Source: Arthrobacter sp. ISL-30 (GTDB lineage Bacteria; Actinomycetota; Actinomycetes; Actinomycetales; Micrococcaceae). Taken from it: 64,000 nt of DNA. The notes beneath the pieces are model-generated. The model worked only from the letters and a program-made list of their open reading frames with translations, was not told where the DNA came from and searched no databases. Shown here piece by piece: positions 25,842 to 33,350 of the stretch. The position numbers and the translations under genes are program-made. The DNA is taken from NCBI RefSeq assembly GCF_018613855.1, contig NZ_JAGGPK010000009.1:130891-194890 (forward strand). Direction: 5' to 3'. Position 1 is the stretch's first letter, and each line of letters starts with the position of its first letter.

Positions 25842-26834
25842 ATGTCAGCAACCACAGAAACCCGGCTCGAATTCCGGAAGCTCGGCGCCCGCATCGGCGC
25901 TGAAATCCGCGGGCTGGATCTCAGCGGCGAACTTAGCGAAAGTACCATCGGCCAAATACGCGAAGCCCTGAACGTTCACAAGGCCCTGGTCTTCCGCGAA
26001 GCCAACGTGCACGACGACGACGCCCAGGTTCGGTTCGCCAGCCGCTTCGGGCCGCTCACCAAAGCCCACCCGACGGTAGCGTCCGTGGACGGCAAGCCGG
26101 CCGTCCTGCCGGTCGATAGCGAAAACGGCAGCGCCAATACCTGGCACACGGACGTCACGTTTGTCGTGAATCCGCCCCAGGCCTCCACCTTGCGCAGCAT
26201 TGTGCTGCCGGCGTACGGCGGCGAGACGCTGATCGCGTCGGCCGCTGCCGCCTATCGCGACCTGCCGGAGGAATTGCGGAACTTCGCCGATACCCTCTGG
26301 GCCATCCACACGAATGACTACGACTATTCCGTTCCGAAGAACCTTGAGCACGCCAACGCGGAAGAGCGGCGCAAGGAATTCACCCGGATCCATTTCGAAA
26401 CGGCCCATCCGGTGGTCCGTGTCCATCCGCTGACCGGCGAGCGGGGCCTGTTTATCGGCGGCTTTGCCCAAAGGCTGCGGATCGTGGGGCTGTCCAATAC
26501 TGAATCAAGGGACATCCTTCGGCTGCTTCAGGCATACATCACCCGGCCGGAAAACGTGGTCCGAGTGAACTGGGAACCGAATCAGCTGGTGCTGTTCGAT
26601 AACCGGATCACCCAGCATTACGCCCCGGACAACTATGACGGCCAATCCCGGCAGTTGAACCGGGTCACGATCGCCGGGGACATCCCCCGCGGAATCGACG
26701 GACGCAGCAGTACGCCCATTCATGGGGATTCTTCCACCTATTCCGAGACGGTGGTTCTGCCGGAAAATGCGAACGCCGTTCCCGAAGTTGCAACCTCAGT
26801 CCCCGAACTGGCAAAGATCGGGGCGCAGCCGTGA
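25842..26834 (+). CDS. TauD/TfdA-family Fe(II)/2-oxoglutarate dioxygenase
   Basis: Oxygenase that hydroxylates a substrate next to the sulfonate or similar leaving group. The 330-residue product has the iron-binding HxD in NTWHTDVTFVVNPP, distal His in NRITQHYAPDNYDG and the 2-oxoglutarate Arg in SRQLNRVTIAGD. A strong AAAGGAG site precedes ATG 25842. It follows the ABC importer genes and overlaps the flavin reductase gene, so it should act on the imported compound. Taurine or an alkyl sulfate are candidates. Confidence 0.9.
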   Translation: MSATTETRLEFRKLGARIGAEIRGLDLSGELSESTIGQIREALNVHKALVFREANVHDDDAQVRFASRFGPLTKAHPTVASVDGKPAVLPVDSENGSANTWHTDVTFVVNPPQASTLRSIVLPAYGGETLIASAAAAYRDLPEELRNFADTLWAIHTNDYDYSVPKNLEHANAEERRKEFTRIHFETAHPVVRVHPLTGERGLFIGGFAQRLRIVGLSNTESRDILRLLQAYITRPENVVRVNWEPNQLVLFDNRITQHYAPDNYDGQSRQLNRVTIAGDIPRGIDGRSSTPIHGDSSTYSETVVLPENANAVPEVATSVPELAKIGAQP

Positions 26835-27347
26835 GCGGGGCAGCAATCAGGACTATGACCTGGATAGCGCGACCTTACGCGAAACGTTCGGGCACTTTCC
26901 GTCCGGAGTCGCCGCCCTATGCTCGGATAGAAACGGGGTAAGCCAGGGAATCATAGCGTCGACTTTCACGGTGGGCGTTTCGCTCGATCCTCCGCTGGTG
27001 ATGTTCGCCGTGCAGAACTCCTCGCGCACATGGCCACTCATCCGTGACGGTGAACGAATCGGCGTTTCCATCCTGGCGGCTGACCAAGCGCAGGTCCGCC
27101 GCCAAATCGCTTCAAAGTCTGGAAACCGTTTTGCTGATGTCAGCGTGACCACCACTCCCTCCGGCGCCGTCTTCCTCGATGGGGCAGGGCTCTGGCTGGA
27201 CTGCTCGATTGAGTCGGAAACTCCGGCCGGGACCACACAGTGGTGCTGCTAAGGGTCCACGGCTTCTCCGCCGGGCACAACAGGCACGATCCACTCATCT
27301 TCCATGCGTCCGACTTCCGAAGCCTGAAAGTGCCCAGCTTCGCATAG
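26831..27347 (+). pseudogene. Flavin reductase-like gene with two frameshifts
   Basis: The core reads LRETFGHFPSGVAALCSD, GIIASTFTVGVSLDPPLVMFAVQ and RTWPLIRDGERIGVSILA, a FMN-binding flavin reductase domain supplying reduced flavin to a monooxygenase. The expected GTG start at 26831 is out of frame with the core; one base is missing near 26845. Near 27229-27231 a further base, apparently a G, is missing, so the frame hits TAA at 27250 while the expected C-terminus (VLLRVHGFSAGHNRHDPLIF) continues in another frame to TAG 27345. Either a recent pseudogene or sequence errors. Confidence 0.8.
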
Positions 27348-27358
27348 CGTTGTCCAGG

Positions 27359-27390
27359 CGCCCGGCCGGATTATCCCGGCCGGGCGTTTC
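27359..27390 (+). terminator. Terminator after the sulfonate operon
   Basis: An 11-base perfect stem CGCCCGGCCGG (27359-27369) / CCGGCCGGGCG (27376-27386) with a six-base loop and a short T run. It lies 12 bases after the true C-terminal stop of the flavin reductase gene, which supports 27347 as the original gene end. Confidence 0.85.
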
Positions 27391-27521
27391 GCATGTGGTT
27401 TTTGCGTGGGCGTTTGCCCTGGGAGTCGGATGCTTTTTCGTAAGCTTTCGCCGTAGTTCCCCGAGCCCCAAAGTCGTACCCTTTTGGTGGGGGTGGGCCG
27501 TGAGCATAAAGGAACGTCGCT

Positions 27522-28856
27522 ATGAAATGGATCAGGCCTGATAGCCCGGATTACGACGAAGCACGGAAGCTGTTCAATGCGATGATCGATCGGCGCCCGG
27601 CCGTGATCGCGCAATGTGCCGACCAGGCGGACGTGGCCGAAGCCCTCGCCTACGCGCACAACCACAACCTCAACATCGCGGTGCGGGCTGGCGGCCATTC
27701 CGTAGCCGGGATGTCGATGAACGACGGCGGCCTGGTGGTGGACGTCCGCCCCATGAAGGCCATCTCAGCTGATCCCGAGAACCAAACCGTGACGGCTGGG
27801 GCCGGGGTTACTTGGGGCGAGTTCGACCGGGTCGCGCAGGAGCATGGGCTAGCAGTCACAGGAGGCCGGGCTTCGACGACGGGCCTGGCCGGCTTCACCC
27901 TGGGCGGTGGCTCAGGATGGCTGGAGCGCTCATTCGGCTTCGCGTGCGACAGCCTGCAGTCGGTAGACCTTGTTACCGCCAAGGGCGAACGCGTCACGGC
28001 GAGCGCCACGGAGAATCCTGAACTTTTCTGGGCATTGCATGGCGGCGGTGGAAATTTCGGAGTGGCTACCTCCTTCACCTTCAAGATGCACCAGCTGGGG
28101 CCAACGGTCCAGGCCGGGCTGTTGCTATGGCCGGGCGAGGCTGCTACCGAGATTGCACGCGCTTATCGGGATGCCGCCATGGCCGCACCGGACAGTGTCG
28201 GCACAGGATTCGTCTTCCTCACGGCGCCGCCGGAACCGTTCGTCCCCGAGGACATGGTGGGCAAGATGGCGGTGGGTGTTGCATATCTATATGCCGGAGA
28301 TTCCGAGGAAGGGGAGGAACATGTCAAGCCGTTCAGGGAATTTGAACCGGCAGTGGACCTCGTGGGGCCTATGCCATATTCGGACTTCCAGTGCATGATC
28401 GATGATCCTCCGGGACACTACAACTACTGGAGCGCCGACTATCACAATGAGCTGAGCGACGATGCCCTGCATCTGTTTGTCGATTCTGCCAACCGCTTGC
28501 CTGGCCCGGCCTCGCAGCAGCTGATTCTGCCGTGGGGTGGAGCCGTGGGCGGCCCGGCTGCTGCATCGACACCGCTCCAGCACCGAAACGCCCAATGGGT
28601 CAGCCACCCCTTCGGCCTCGCGGAGACACGCGAGGAAGGCGAGGAAGGCGAGGCCTGGGTCAAGCAATTCCGGCAGGATATAGCTCCCTACACCACAGGT
28701 GGGGTCTGGCTGAACTTCATTGGCAACGAAGGCCAGGACCGAATTATGGCAGCCTACGGCGAAGAGAACTACCGTCGGCTGTCACGGGTCAAGCGGGACT
28801 TCGATCCGGATAACACTTTCCGGGGCAACCAGAACATCCTGCCAGCCGGACACTAG
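27522..28856 (+). CDS. FAD-linked oxidase, berberine-bridge-enzyme/6-hydroxynicotine-oxidase type
   Basis: Flavoprotein of 444 residues. The PCMH FAD domain has VRAGGHSVAGMS, whose His is the usual covalent FAD site, TGLAGFTLGGGSGWLERSFG and LFWALHGGGGNFGVATSF. The C-terminal BBE segment reads NYRRLSRVKRDFDPDNTFRG. AAAGGAA precedes ATG 27522. No signal peptide is seen, so it is probably cytosolic. Substrate could be an alkaloid, sugar or polyketide-like alcohol; the context gives no further hint. Confidence 0.9.
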   Translation: MKWIRPDSPDYDEARKLFNAMIDRRPAVIAQCADQADVAEALAYAHNHNLNIAVRAGGHSVAGMSMNDGGLVVDVRPMKAISADPENQTVTAGAGVTWGEFDRVAQEHGLAVTGGRASTTGLAGFTLGGGSGWLERSFGFACDSLQSVDLVTAKGERVTASATENPELFWALHGGGGNFGVATSFTFKMHQLGPTVQAGLLLWPGEAATEIARAYRDAAMAAPDSVGTGFVFLTAPPEPFVPEDMVGKMAVGVAYLYAGDSEEGEEHVKPFREFEPAVDLVGPMPYSDFQCMIDDPPGHYNYWSADYHNELSDDALHLFVDSANRLPGPASQQLILPWGGAVGGPAAASTPLQHRNAQWVSHPFGLAETREEGEEGEAWVKQFRQDIAPYTTGGVWLNFIGNEGQDRIMAAYGEENYRRLSRVKRDFDPDNTFRGNQNILPAGH

Positions 28857-28916
28857 AACCTGAGCGCGAGACCGAACGCCGAGCCGCCGTCGTATCCTCA
28901 GGTCTACACTTGCGCC

Positions 28917-29786
28917 ATGGCCGTGTACCTTGACCCGCCGCTGTGGCCCGCCCACGGCACTGTCTTCTCCCACCTGGTCTCTGATGAGTCTTTGGAGGAG
29001 CTGCACGAGTTCGCCGCGGCCGCAGGCGTTCCGGACCGCGCGTTCGACGGCGACCACTACGACGTTCCGGAGCGCCGCTACGACGACCTGCTCGCTGCAG
29101 GAGCGATCCCCGTGGAAGCGAGGGTCCTGGTCCGGAAGTTGATCGCGAGTGGCCTGCGAATTCCCGCCCGCCAGCGGAGCAAGGCGCTCACGGTTCCCCT
29201 TCTGGAACGCTGGAATGCAACGCTCCCGGGGCAGGAGGTCCTGGGGTTGGAGCTGCTCGAGCGCTGGGGAGAGGAGCACCGGAAGTATCACAGCAGGACG
29301 CACCTGTTGGCTGTGCTTGAGGCGCTTGACCTGCTGGCCGGTTCGTCTCCAATTCCGCGAGCTGTCACGCTTGCAGCCTGGTTCCATGACGCCGTCTACG
29401 AGGGGGTCGCCGGGCAGGACGAGGAGCAGTCCGCGTGGCTGGCCGAGGACCGGCTTGGCGCGGCAGGGCTTGACGACAGCGAAGTCCATGAGGCGGCGCG
29501 CCTGGTACGGCTGACTTCCACGCATCGGCCTGAGCCCGGGGACCGCCCGGGTGCGCTGCTGTGCGACGCCGATCTTTCCGTCCTGGGCGGCACCCCGGAA
29601 GAGTACGGCCAGTACCTGAAGGCCGTCCGCGAAGACTATGCGCACGTCAGTGACGCCGATTTCGCGAAGGGGCGCGCCGCCGTCGTACGCCGACTGCTGG
29701 ACCTGGACCCGCTCTTCCACAGCGACCGGGCCAAGGCGCTCTGGAACGACGCCGCCAAAAGGAACCTGGAGGGTGAACTGAGATGA
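28917..29786 (+). CDS. DUF4031 domain fused to an HD-superfamily phosphohydrolase-like domain
   Basis: A 289-residue two-part protein. Residues 1-~80 are DUF4031 (AVYLDPPLWPAHGTVFSHLVSD, RRYDDLLAAGAIPVEARVLV). Residues ~95-285 resemble predicted metal-dependent HD phosphohydrolases: RKYHSRTHLLAVLEAL, AAWFHDAVYEG with HD pair, and LLCDADLSVLGG with a further Asp. The usual single-domain proteins are separate, so this is a fusion. It overlaps comB by four bases. A nucleotide- or metabolite-phosphatase role is inferred from the HD motifs only. Confidence 0.82.
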   Translation: MAVYLDPPLWPAHGTVFSHLVSDESLEELHEFAAAAGVPDRAFDGDHYDVPERRYDDLLAAGAIPVEARVLVRKLIASGLRIPARQRSKALTVPLLERWNATLPGQEVLGLELLERWGEEHRKYHSRTHLLAVLEALDLLAGSSPIPRAVTLAAWFHDAVYEGVAGQDEEQSAWLAEDRLGAAGLDDSEVHEAARLVRLTSTHRPEPGDRPGALLCDADLSVLGGTPEEYGQYLKAVREDYAHVSDADFAKGRAAVVRRLLDLDPLFHSDRAKALWNDAAKRNLEGELR

Positions 29787-30592
29787 ACGCGCCTATTTCG
29801 CATACCCTCCATGAGCATTCCGCGGGTGCGGTGCATCGGCAGTTGCCGTACACCGTGCGCTTCGAATGGGGGCTCGACGGCGCCCGGACGGTCGCTCCTG
29901 GTGCCGACCTCGCCGTAGTGGTGGACATCCTGTCCTTCACCACCTGCGTCAGCGTTGCAATCGACCGGGGAGCCGAAGTCATTCCCTATCCCTGGAAGGA
30001 CCCGGGCGCCGAGGACTTCGCCGCGCATCACAGCGCCCAACTGGCAGGTCCCCGCAATGGCGGCGGGCTCAGCCTCTCCCCCGCAAGCCTGCGCGCCGCT
30101 GAATCCCTGGACCGCCTGGTGCTGCCTTCACCAAACGGATCCGCGATCTGCCACGAGCTGTCAGCCGAGGTTCCACTGCTCGCGGCCGTGTCGCTCCGCA
30201 ACGCTGCGGCGACTGCGGACTGGGCTGTTTCGCAGTTGCCGGAAGACGCAGTGATAGCGGTCATCGCCGCCGGAGAGCGTTGGCCGGACGGCTCGCTGCG
30301 ACCGGGAGTCGAGGACCAGATCGGCGCCGGAGCATTCATTGCCGGGCTGCTGGCGGGCGGGAAGGGGGGCTATGAACCGGAGGACGGCAGTCACGGCTAC
30401 GCTCCGGAGGCCGTTGCCGCCATGGCCGTCTTCGACGCCGCCGAACCCCGGCTCCGCGAGATGCTGCACGGCTGTTCGAGCGGCCGGGAATTGTCCGGTG
30501 AAGGATACGCGGACGACGTCAACATCGCCGCCGAACTTGACGACAGTTCTGCGGTGGCAATCTGGGCGGACGGGGCGTTCCGCCGTCGCTGA
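29783..30592 (+). CDS. comB: 2-phosphosulfolactate phosphatase family protein
   Basis: A 269-residue ComB-family Mg-dependent phosphatase. Motifs: VVVDILSFTTCVSVAIDRGA, LVLPSPNGSAICHEL, AAGERWPDGSLRPGVEDQIGAG and GCSSGRELSGEGYADDV. In methanogens ComB takes part in coenzyme M synthesis; in Actinobacteria without that pathway the true substrate is uncertain. It is translationally coupled to the DUF4031-HD gene, so the two may act in one pathway. Confidence 0.88.
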   Translation: MNAPISHTLHEHSAGAVHRQLPYTVRFEWGLDGARTVAPGADLAVVVDILSFTTCVSVAIDRGAEVIPYPWKDPGAEDFAAHHSAQLAGPRNGGGLSLSPASLRAAESLDRLVLPSPNGSAICHELSAEVPLLAAVSLRNAAATADWAVSQLPEDAVIAVIAAGERWPDGSLRPGVEDQIGAGAFIAGLLAGGKGGYEPEDGSHGYAPEAVAAMAVFDAAEPRLREMLHGCSSGRELSGEGYADDVNIAAELDDSSAVAIWADGAFRRR

Positions 30593-30595
30593 CGG

Positions 30596-30718
30596 CTAGC
30601 CGGCGAGAATCGGCCCGGAATCTTTGACGTCCCTCAGCACTGCCGTCTTGGGATCAGTGCGGGTAAAGTGAAGGAAGCCGTCTTGTCCGATGAAGGCCCG
30701 GGCGGCGACGCCCCGCAT
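30596..30718 (-). CDS. Possible 40-residue ORF or gene remnant
   Basis: A short frame on the minus strand reads MRGVAARAFIGQDGFLHFTRT and ends DSGPILAG. Codon use is GC-rich at third positions and residue choice looks protein-like, but no family is recognised, a stop lies a few codons upstream of the ATG, and no ribosome site is clear. It may be the leftover C-terminus of a lost gene. Confidence 0.25.
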   Translation of the reverse strand: MRGVAARAFIGQDGFLHFTRTDPKTAVLRDVKDSGPILAG

Positions 30719-30778
30719 GTTTGCCGCCAGCCTGGACGGTTTTCAGGCATCGAATAGCAGAGCTTGGTGAACCGCTTG

Positions 30779-31030
30779 ATGCACGCGACCCCTGAACGGC
30801 GCCACGGTACCGATGTATCCCTGCCGTCATCATCGACTGGACCGATCTGTGGCGTTTGCCGGACGGATGCCTATCTAAGTTTTGAAAACTTCATCCCTGC
30901 CTCTTACAGCACAGAGCAGAAAGGTCTCGTGCCCTCGGTGGTGAGCTTCAGCTGCAGGCACTGCGGCCATCACTATCACCAGAATGCCCCCGACGGCTGG
31001 GTCCCGCCGGGCTGGCAATGGTACGACTGA
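30779..31030 (+). CDS. Small zinc-ribbon-like protein
   Basis: An 83-residue protein with two Cys pairs, CGVC near residue 25 and CRHC near residue 60, and a His-rich CGHHYHQN segment, fitting a small zinc ribbon. It ends WVPPGWQWYD. ATG 30779 is chosen; a TTG five codons upstream is an alternative. No family name can be given. It stands alone between comB and the glycosyltransferase gene. Confidence 0.6.
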   Translation: MHATPERRHGTDVSLPSSSTGPICGVCRTDAYLSFENFIPASYSTEQKGLVPSVVSFSCRHCGHHYHQNAPDGWVPPGWQWYD

Positions 31031-31203
31031 TTAACTGCGCGTCTTAACTACGCGGCCCAAAGAACGTCCCTGTCTTGGGTTGTTGTCCCATGCCTTTCGG
31101 CCCTTGTTGGTCAAACGCAGAACCGTCATGATCCCTTATATGAGCCCGCGAAGGTAATAGCCTTCCGGACCTTTGGCACGGGCATCGGGCGAAGGGGCAG
31201 CTG

Positions 31204-32388
31204 ATGGACGGACGGACGGTGATTGACTGGCGCGGCCGCGTGGACGGATACAGCGGGTTCGCCGTGGAGGCGCGCGGAATGATCGCCTGCCTGCGTGGAG
31301 CCGGCTATAAGGTTCAAGGAATTACGACGCCGGCCGTCCCCGGGGCGTCCGAGTTACCTCCAGCGAAATCCATTCTCGGCACCGGGATAAAGCGGTCCCG
31401 AAGGCAAACCGTCCCTGCGCTGACCATTGTGCACCTTCCCTGGCATGACAAAGGCTGGGATAACCTGCACCGGCCTGTGGTGTGGCGGGCGATGTTCGAA
31501 ACGGCCTCAGTGCCGCCGGCGTGGAGCCAGCGCCTGGACGACGTGGACGAGGTATGGGTTCCGTCCACGTTCAACGCCACCACATTCGCCGCTGCGGGTG
31601 TGTCCCGGAGCAAGCTGAGGGTCATCCCGGAAGTGATCGACCGGCATTGGTTCCAGACCCGGGCTGCAACCCCCGCTCCAAACGGGACTTTCAGGTTTCT
31701 GTCGGTTTTCCGGTGGCAGGAACGGAAAGGATGGGACCTCCTGCTCCGCGCCTATCTGCAGGAGTTCAACCGGAACGACGACGTCGAGCTCGTGATCCGA
31801 GCAGATCCGTTTGGCCCGGCAACACCCGACATCGCCGAAACCATTGCACAGACTGTCAAGACCGTCCGACCCTTCCACACCCCGGTTGTTACCTTCCTGC
31901 CCAACACTCTGCCGCCCGGTCGCTTGCGGCGCCTGTACGCCAGATGCCACGCCTTTGTATTGCCGACGCGGGGAGAAGCTTGTGGTCGCCCCTTCATGGA
32001 AGCGATGGCGTGCGGCCTGATCACCATAGGCACCGGATGGGGCGGTCACCTCGACTTCATGAACAGCTCAAACTCACTTCTGGTGAAGTCTGAACTAACG
32101 GATGTCTCGCCTGGAGCCGTGCATGAATGGCCCTACTACCAGAATCAGAGATGGGCGGAGCCTTCCCTGCCGGACCTTCGCCGGTGCATGCGCCGCGCGG
32201 TCAACGGCGGTCCTTCGATTACCGAAATCCGCCGGAGGGCCGCCGCAACCATCAGGGAACTCCATTCCCCGGACAGGCTCACCGAGGCGTTTCTCCCGGA
32301 AGTCCGCCGGATCATCCAGCAATCGAGGCCCGTGGAACCAACTGAACCGGCTGCCGGATCCGCCGATGTCCCAATCTGGCAGATCTAG
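31204..32388 (+). CDS. Glycosyltransferase family 4/group 1
   Basis: A 394-residue soluble GT-B enzyme. The C-terminal domain has FRFLSVFRWQERKGWDLLLRAY and FVLPTRGEACGRPFMEAMAC, the E-x7-E-type nucleotide-sugar site; VDEVWVPSTFNATTFAAAGV is the N-terminal domain link. It lacks membrane segments. It sits alone in an accessory stretch next to a receiver-only protein, so its acceptor is not deducible. Start ATG 31204 follows GAAGGGGCAGCTG. Confidence 0.85.
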   Translation: MDGRTVIDWRGRVDGYSGFAVEARGMIACLRGAGYKVQGITTPAVPGASELPPAKSILGTGIKRSRRQTVPALTIVHLPWHDKGWDNLHRPVVWRAMFETASVPPAWSQRLDDVDEVWVPSTFNATTFAAAGVSRSKLRVIPEVIDRHWFQTRAATPAPNGTFRFLSVFRWQERKGWDLLLRAYLQEFNRNDDVELVIRADPFGPATPDIAETIAQTVKTVRPFHTPVVTFLPNTLPPGRLRRLYARCHAFVLPTRGEACGRPFMEAMACGLITIGTGWGGHLDFMNSSNSLLVKSELTDVSPGAVHEWPYYQNQRWAEPSLPDLRRCMRRAVNGGPSITEIRRRAAATIRELHSPDRLTEAFLPEVRRIIQQSRPVEPTEPAAGSADVPIWQI

Positions 32389-32446
32389 CAACGAAATCAG
32401 CGCAACGAATGGGGCGGCGAGGATGACTCAGCGCGGGGAGGAAAAT

Positions 32447-32833
32447 TCAGCGTCGGAACGGTGGGTCAGGTGTGGGCGAACATATTCTGTTGACTACGTC
32501 CCTTAACTCAAAGGGGCGGAATGGTTTGGCCAGGTAGGCGGAAGACCCGGAGGCCATGGCATCCAGTTCATCGGCGACTGTTGCTCGTGCCGTGAGTATC
32601 AGCAGAGGCGCTGCCGACACTTTCCTAAGATCGCGGGCTAGATGCAGTCCGTCAGCATCGGGCAGACCGAGATCCAGGGTAATCAATGCGAGGTTCATCC
32701 TGCGGGCCTCTTCCAGTGCGGCACTGCCAGTGTGCACTGCGCGAACCCCGAAGCCCTCCTCGGCGAGGATCAAACAAATCAGATCGGAAATGTCCCCATC
32801 GTCTTCGACAACGAGGCAGATACCCCTAGACAT
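32447..32833 (-). CDS. Stand-alone response-regulator receiver
   Basis: A 128-residue receiver domain without output. Acidic residues VVEDDGD, phospho-acceptor Asp in TLDLGLPDADGLHL, Thr in ILTARA and Lys in YLAKPFRP are all present. It resembles the receiver part of the PP2C regulator at 1.6 kb. AGGGGGGCC forms a strong ribosome site before ATG 32833. Its 5' leader contains one of two conserved pseudoknot-like RNA segments, 38 bases before the start. No histidine kinase is nearby. Confidence 0.9.
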   Translation of the reverse strand: MSRGICLVVEDDGDISDLICLILAEEGFGVRAVHTGSAALEEARRMNLALITLDLGLPDADGLHLARDLRKVSAAPLLILTARATVADELDAMASGSSAYLAKPFRPFELRDVVNRICSPTPDPPFRR

Positions 32834-32867
32834 GGCCCCCCTGCATTTTTGGTAGGTCTGCTCTGAA

Positions 32868-33060
32868 AGTGGCCGACATAGATTGGGTAGGCTTCATCTA
32901 AAAATGCCTCACTGTCGGCCTCCCAACATGCCACATCGGACCCGAACCGTTGTGTGCGGGACTTCATGTTCAGCAAGCCCCTCAGGCAGATCGGGCGACG
33001 CTGGACTTTCCAGTAAACCGTCGCGCCAGCACTCTCGCACGAGTAGTTTGTACTCGTTTC
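32868..33060 (-). ncRNA. Candidate structured cis-regulatory RNA, copy A (leader of the receiver gene)
   Basis: On the minus strand this ~190-base segment has a CGAGTA/TACTCG hairpin (33040-33056), a CTGGA/TCCAG hairpin (33001-33013), and a pseudoknot: stem GGCCGACA (32871-32878) with TGTCGGCC (32913-32920), inner stem AGGC (32889-32892)/GCCT (32906-32909), and TTGGG (32883-32887) pairing with CCCAA (32922-32926) outside the stem. Copy B at 41.7-41.9 kb keeps all three pseudoknot pairings with different bases. The pseudoknot ends 38 bases before the receiver-gene ATG. The 509-base gap 32834-33342 holds this element, a Rossmann-like remnant and a terminator. Confidence 0.65.
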
Positions 33061-33194
33061 CGAAGGACTTTTGAGCTTAGCTATTCGGGTACCTACCCTT
33101 GGACGACTGGGTGGCGGGCATGACTTTTCAGCTCCTTCTTCTGGGTAGCCTCTGAGAATGCCCTGTTGCTGCGCCTGTGGCCGGTTACGGAAGT

Positions 33195-33350
33195 ATGAAA
33201 GTTTTGGTAGTCGGCGCGAGCGGACTTGTGACATCGAGAGGATGTTCGAAACCTAAGTCCGTGAGGGATTACTGGGGGCGGGGCCACCTTTTGGTGCCCG
33301 CCCTCAGTGCTTCATCGGCCTGTTATCAGGCCGGTGGCTCTATCAACTGA
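33195..33350 (+). pseudogene. Rossmann-fold dehydrogenase N-terminal remnant
   Basis: A 51-residue frame with a ribosome-like site starts MKVLVVGASGLVTSRG, the opening strand and glycine loop of an NAD(P)-binding epimerase/dehydrogenase. After ~15 residues the resemblance is lost and the frame runs into a terminator hairpin and stop. It is best read as a truncated gene end left by a deletion. Confidence 0.4.
33271..33308 (-). terminator. Terminator downstream of the aminotransferase gene
   Basis: An inverted repeat with arms ACTGGGGGCGGGGCCACC and GGTGCCCGCCCTCAGT, loop TTTT, lies 35-72 bases beyond the stop of the minus-strand aminotransferase gene. The stem is strong but no long T run follows on the minus strand, so efficiency is uncertain. 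Confidence 0.65.
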
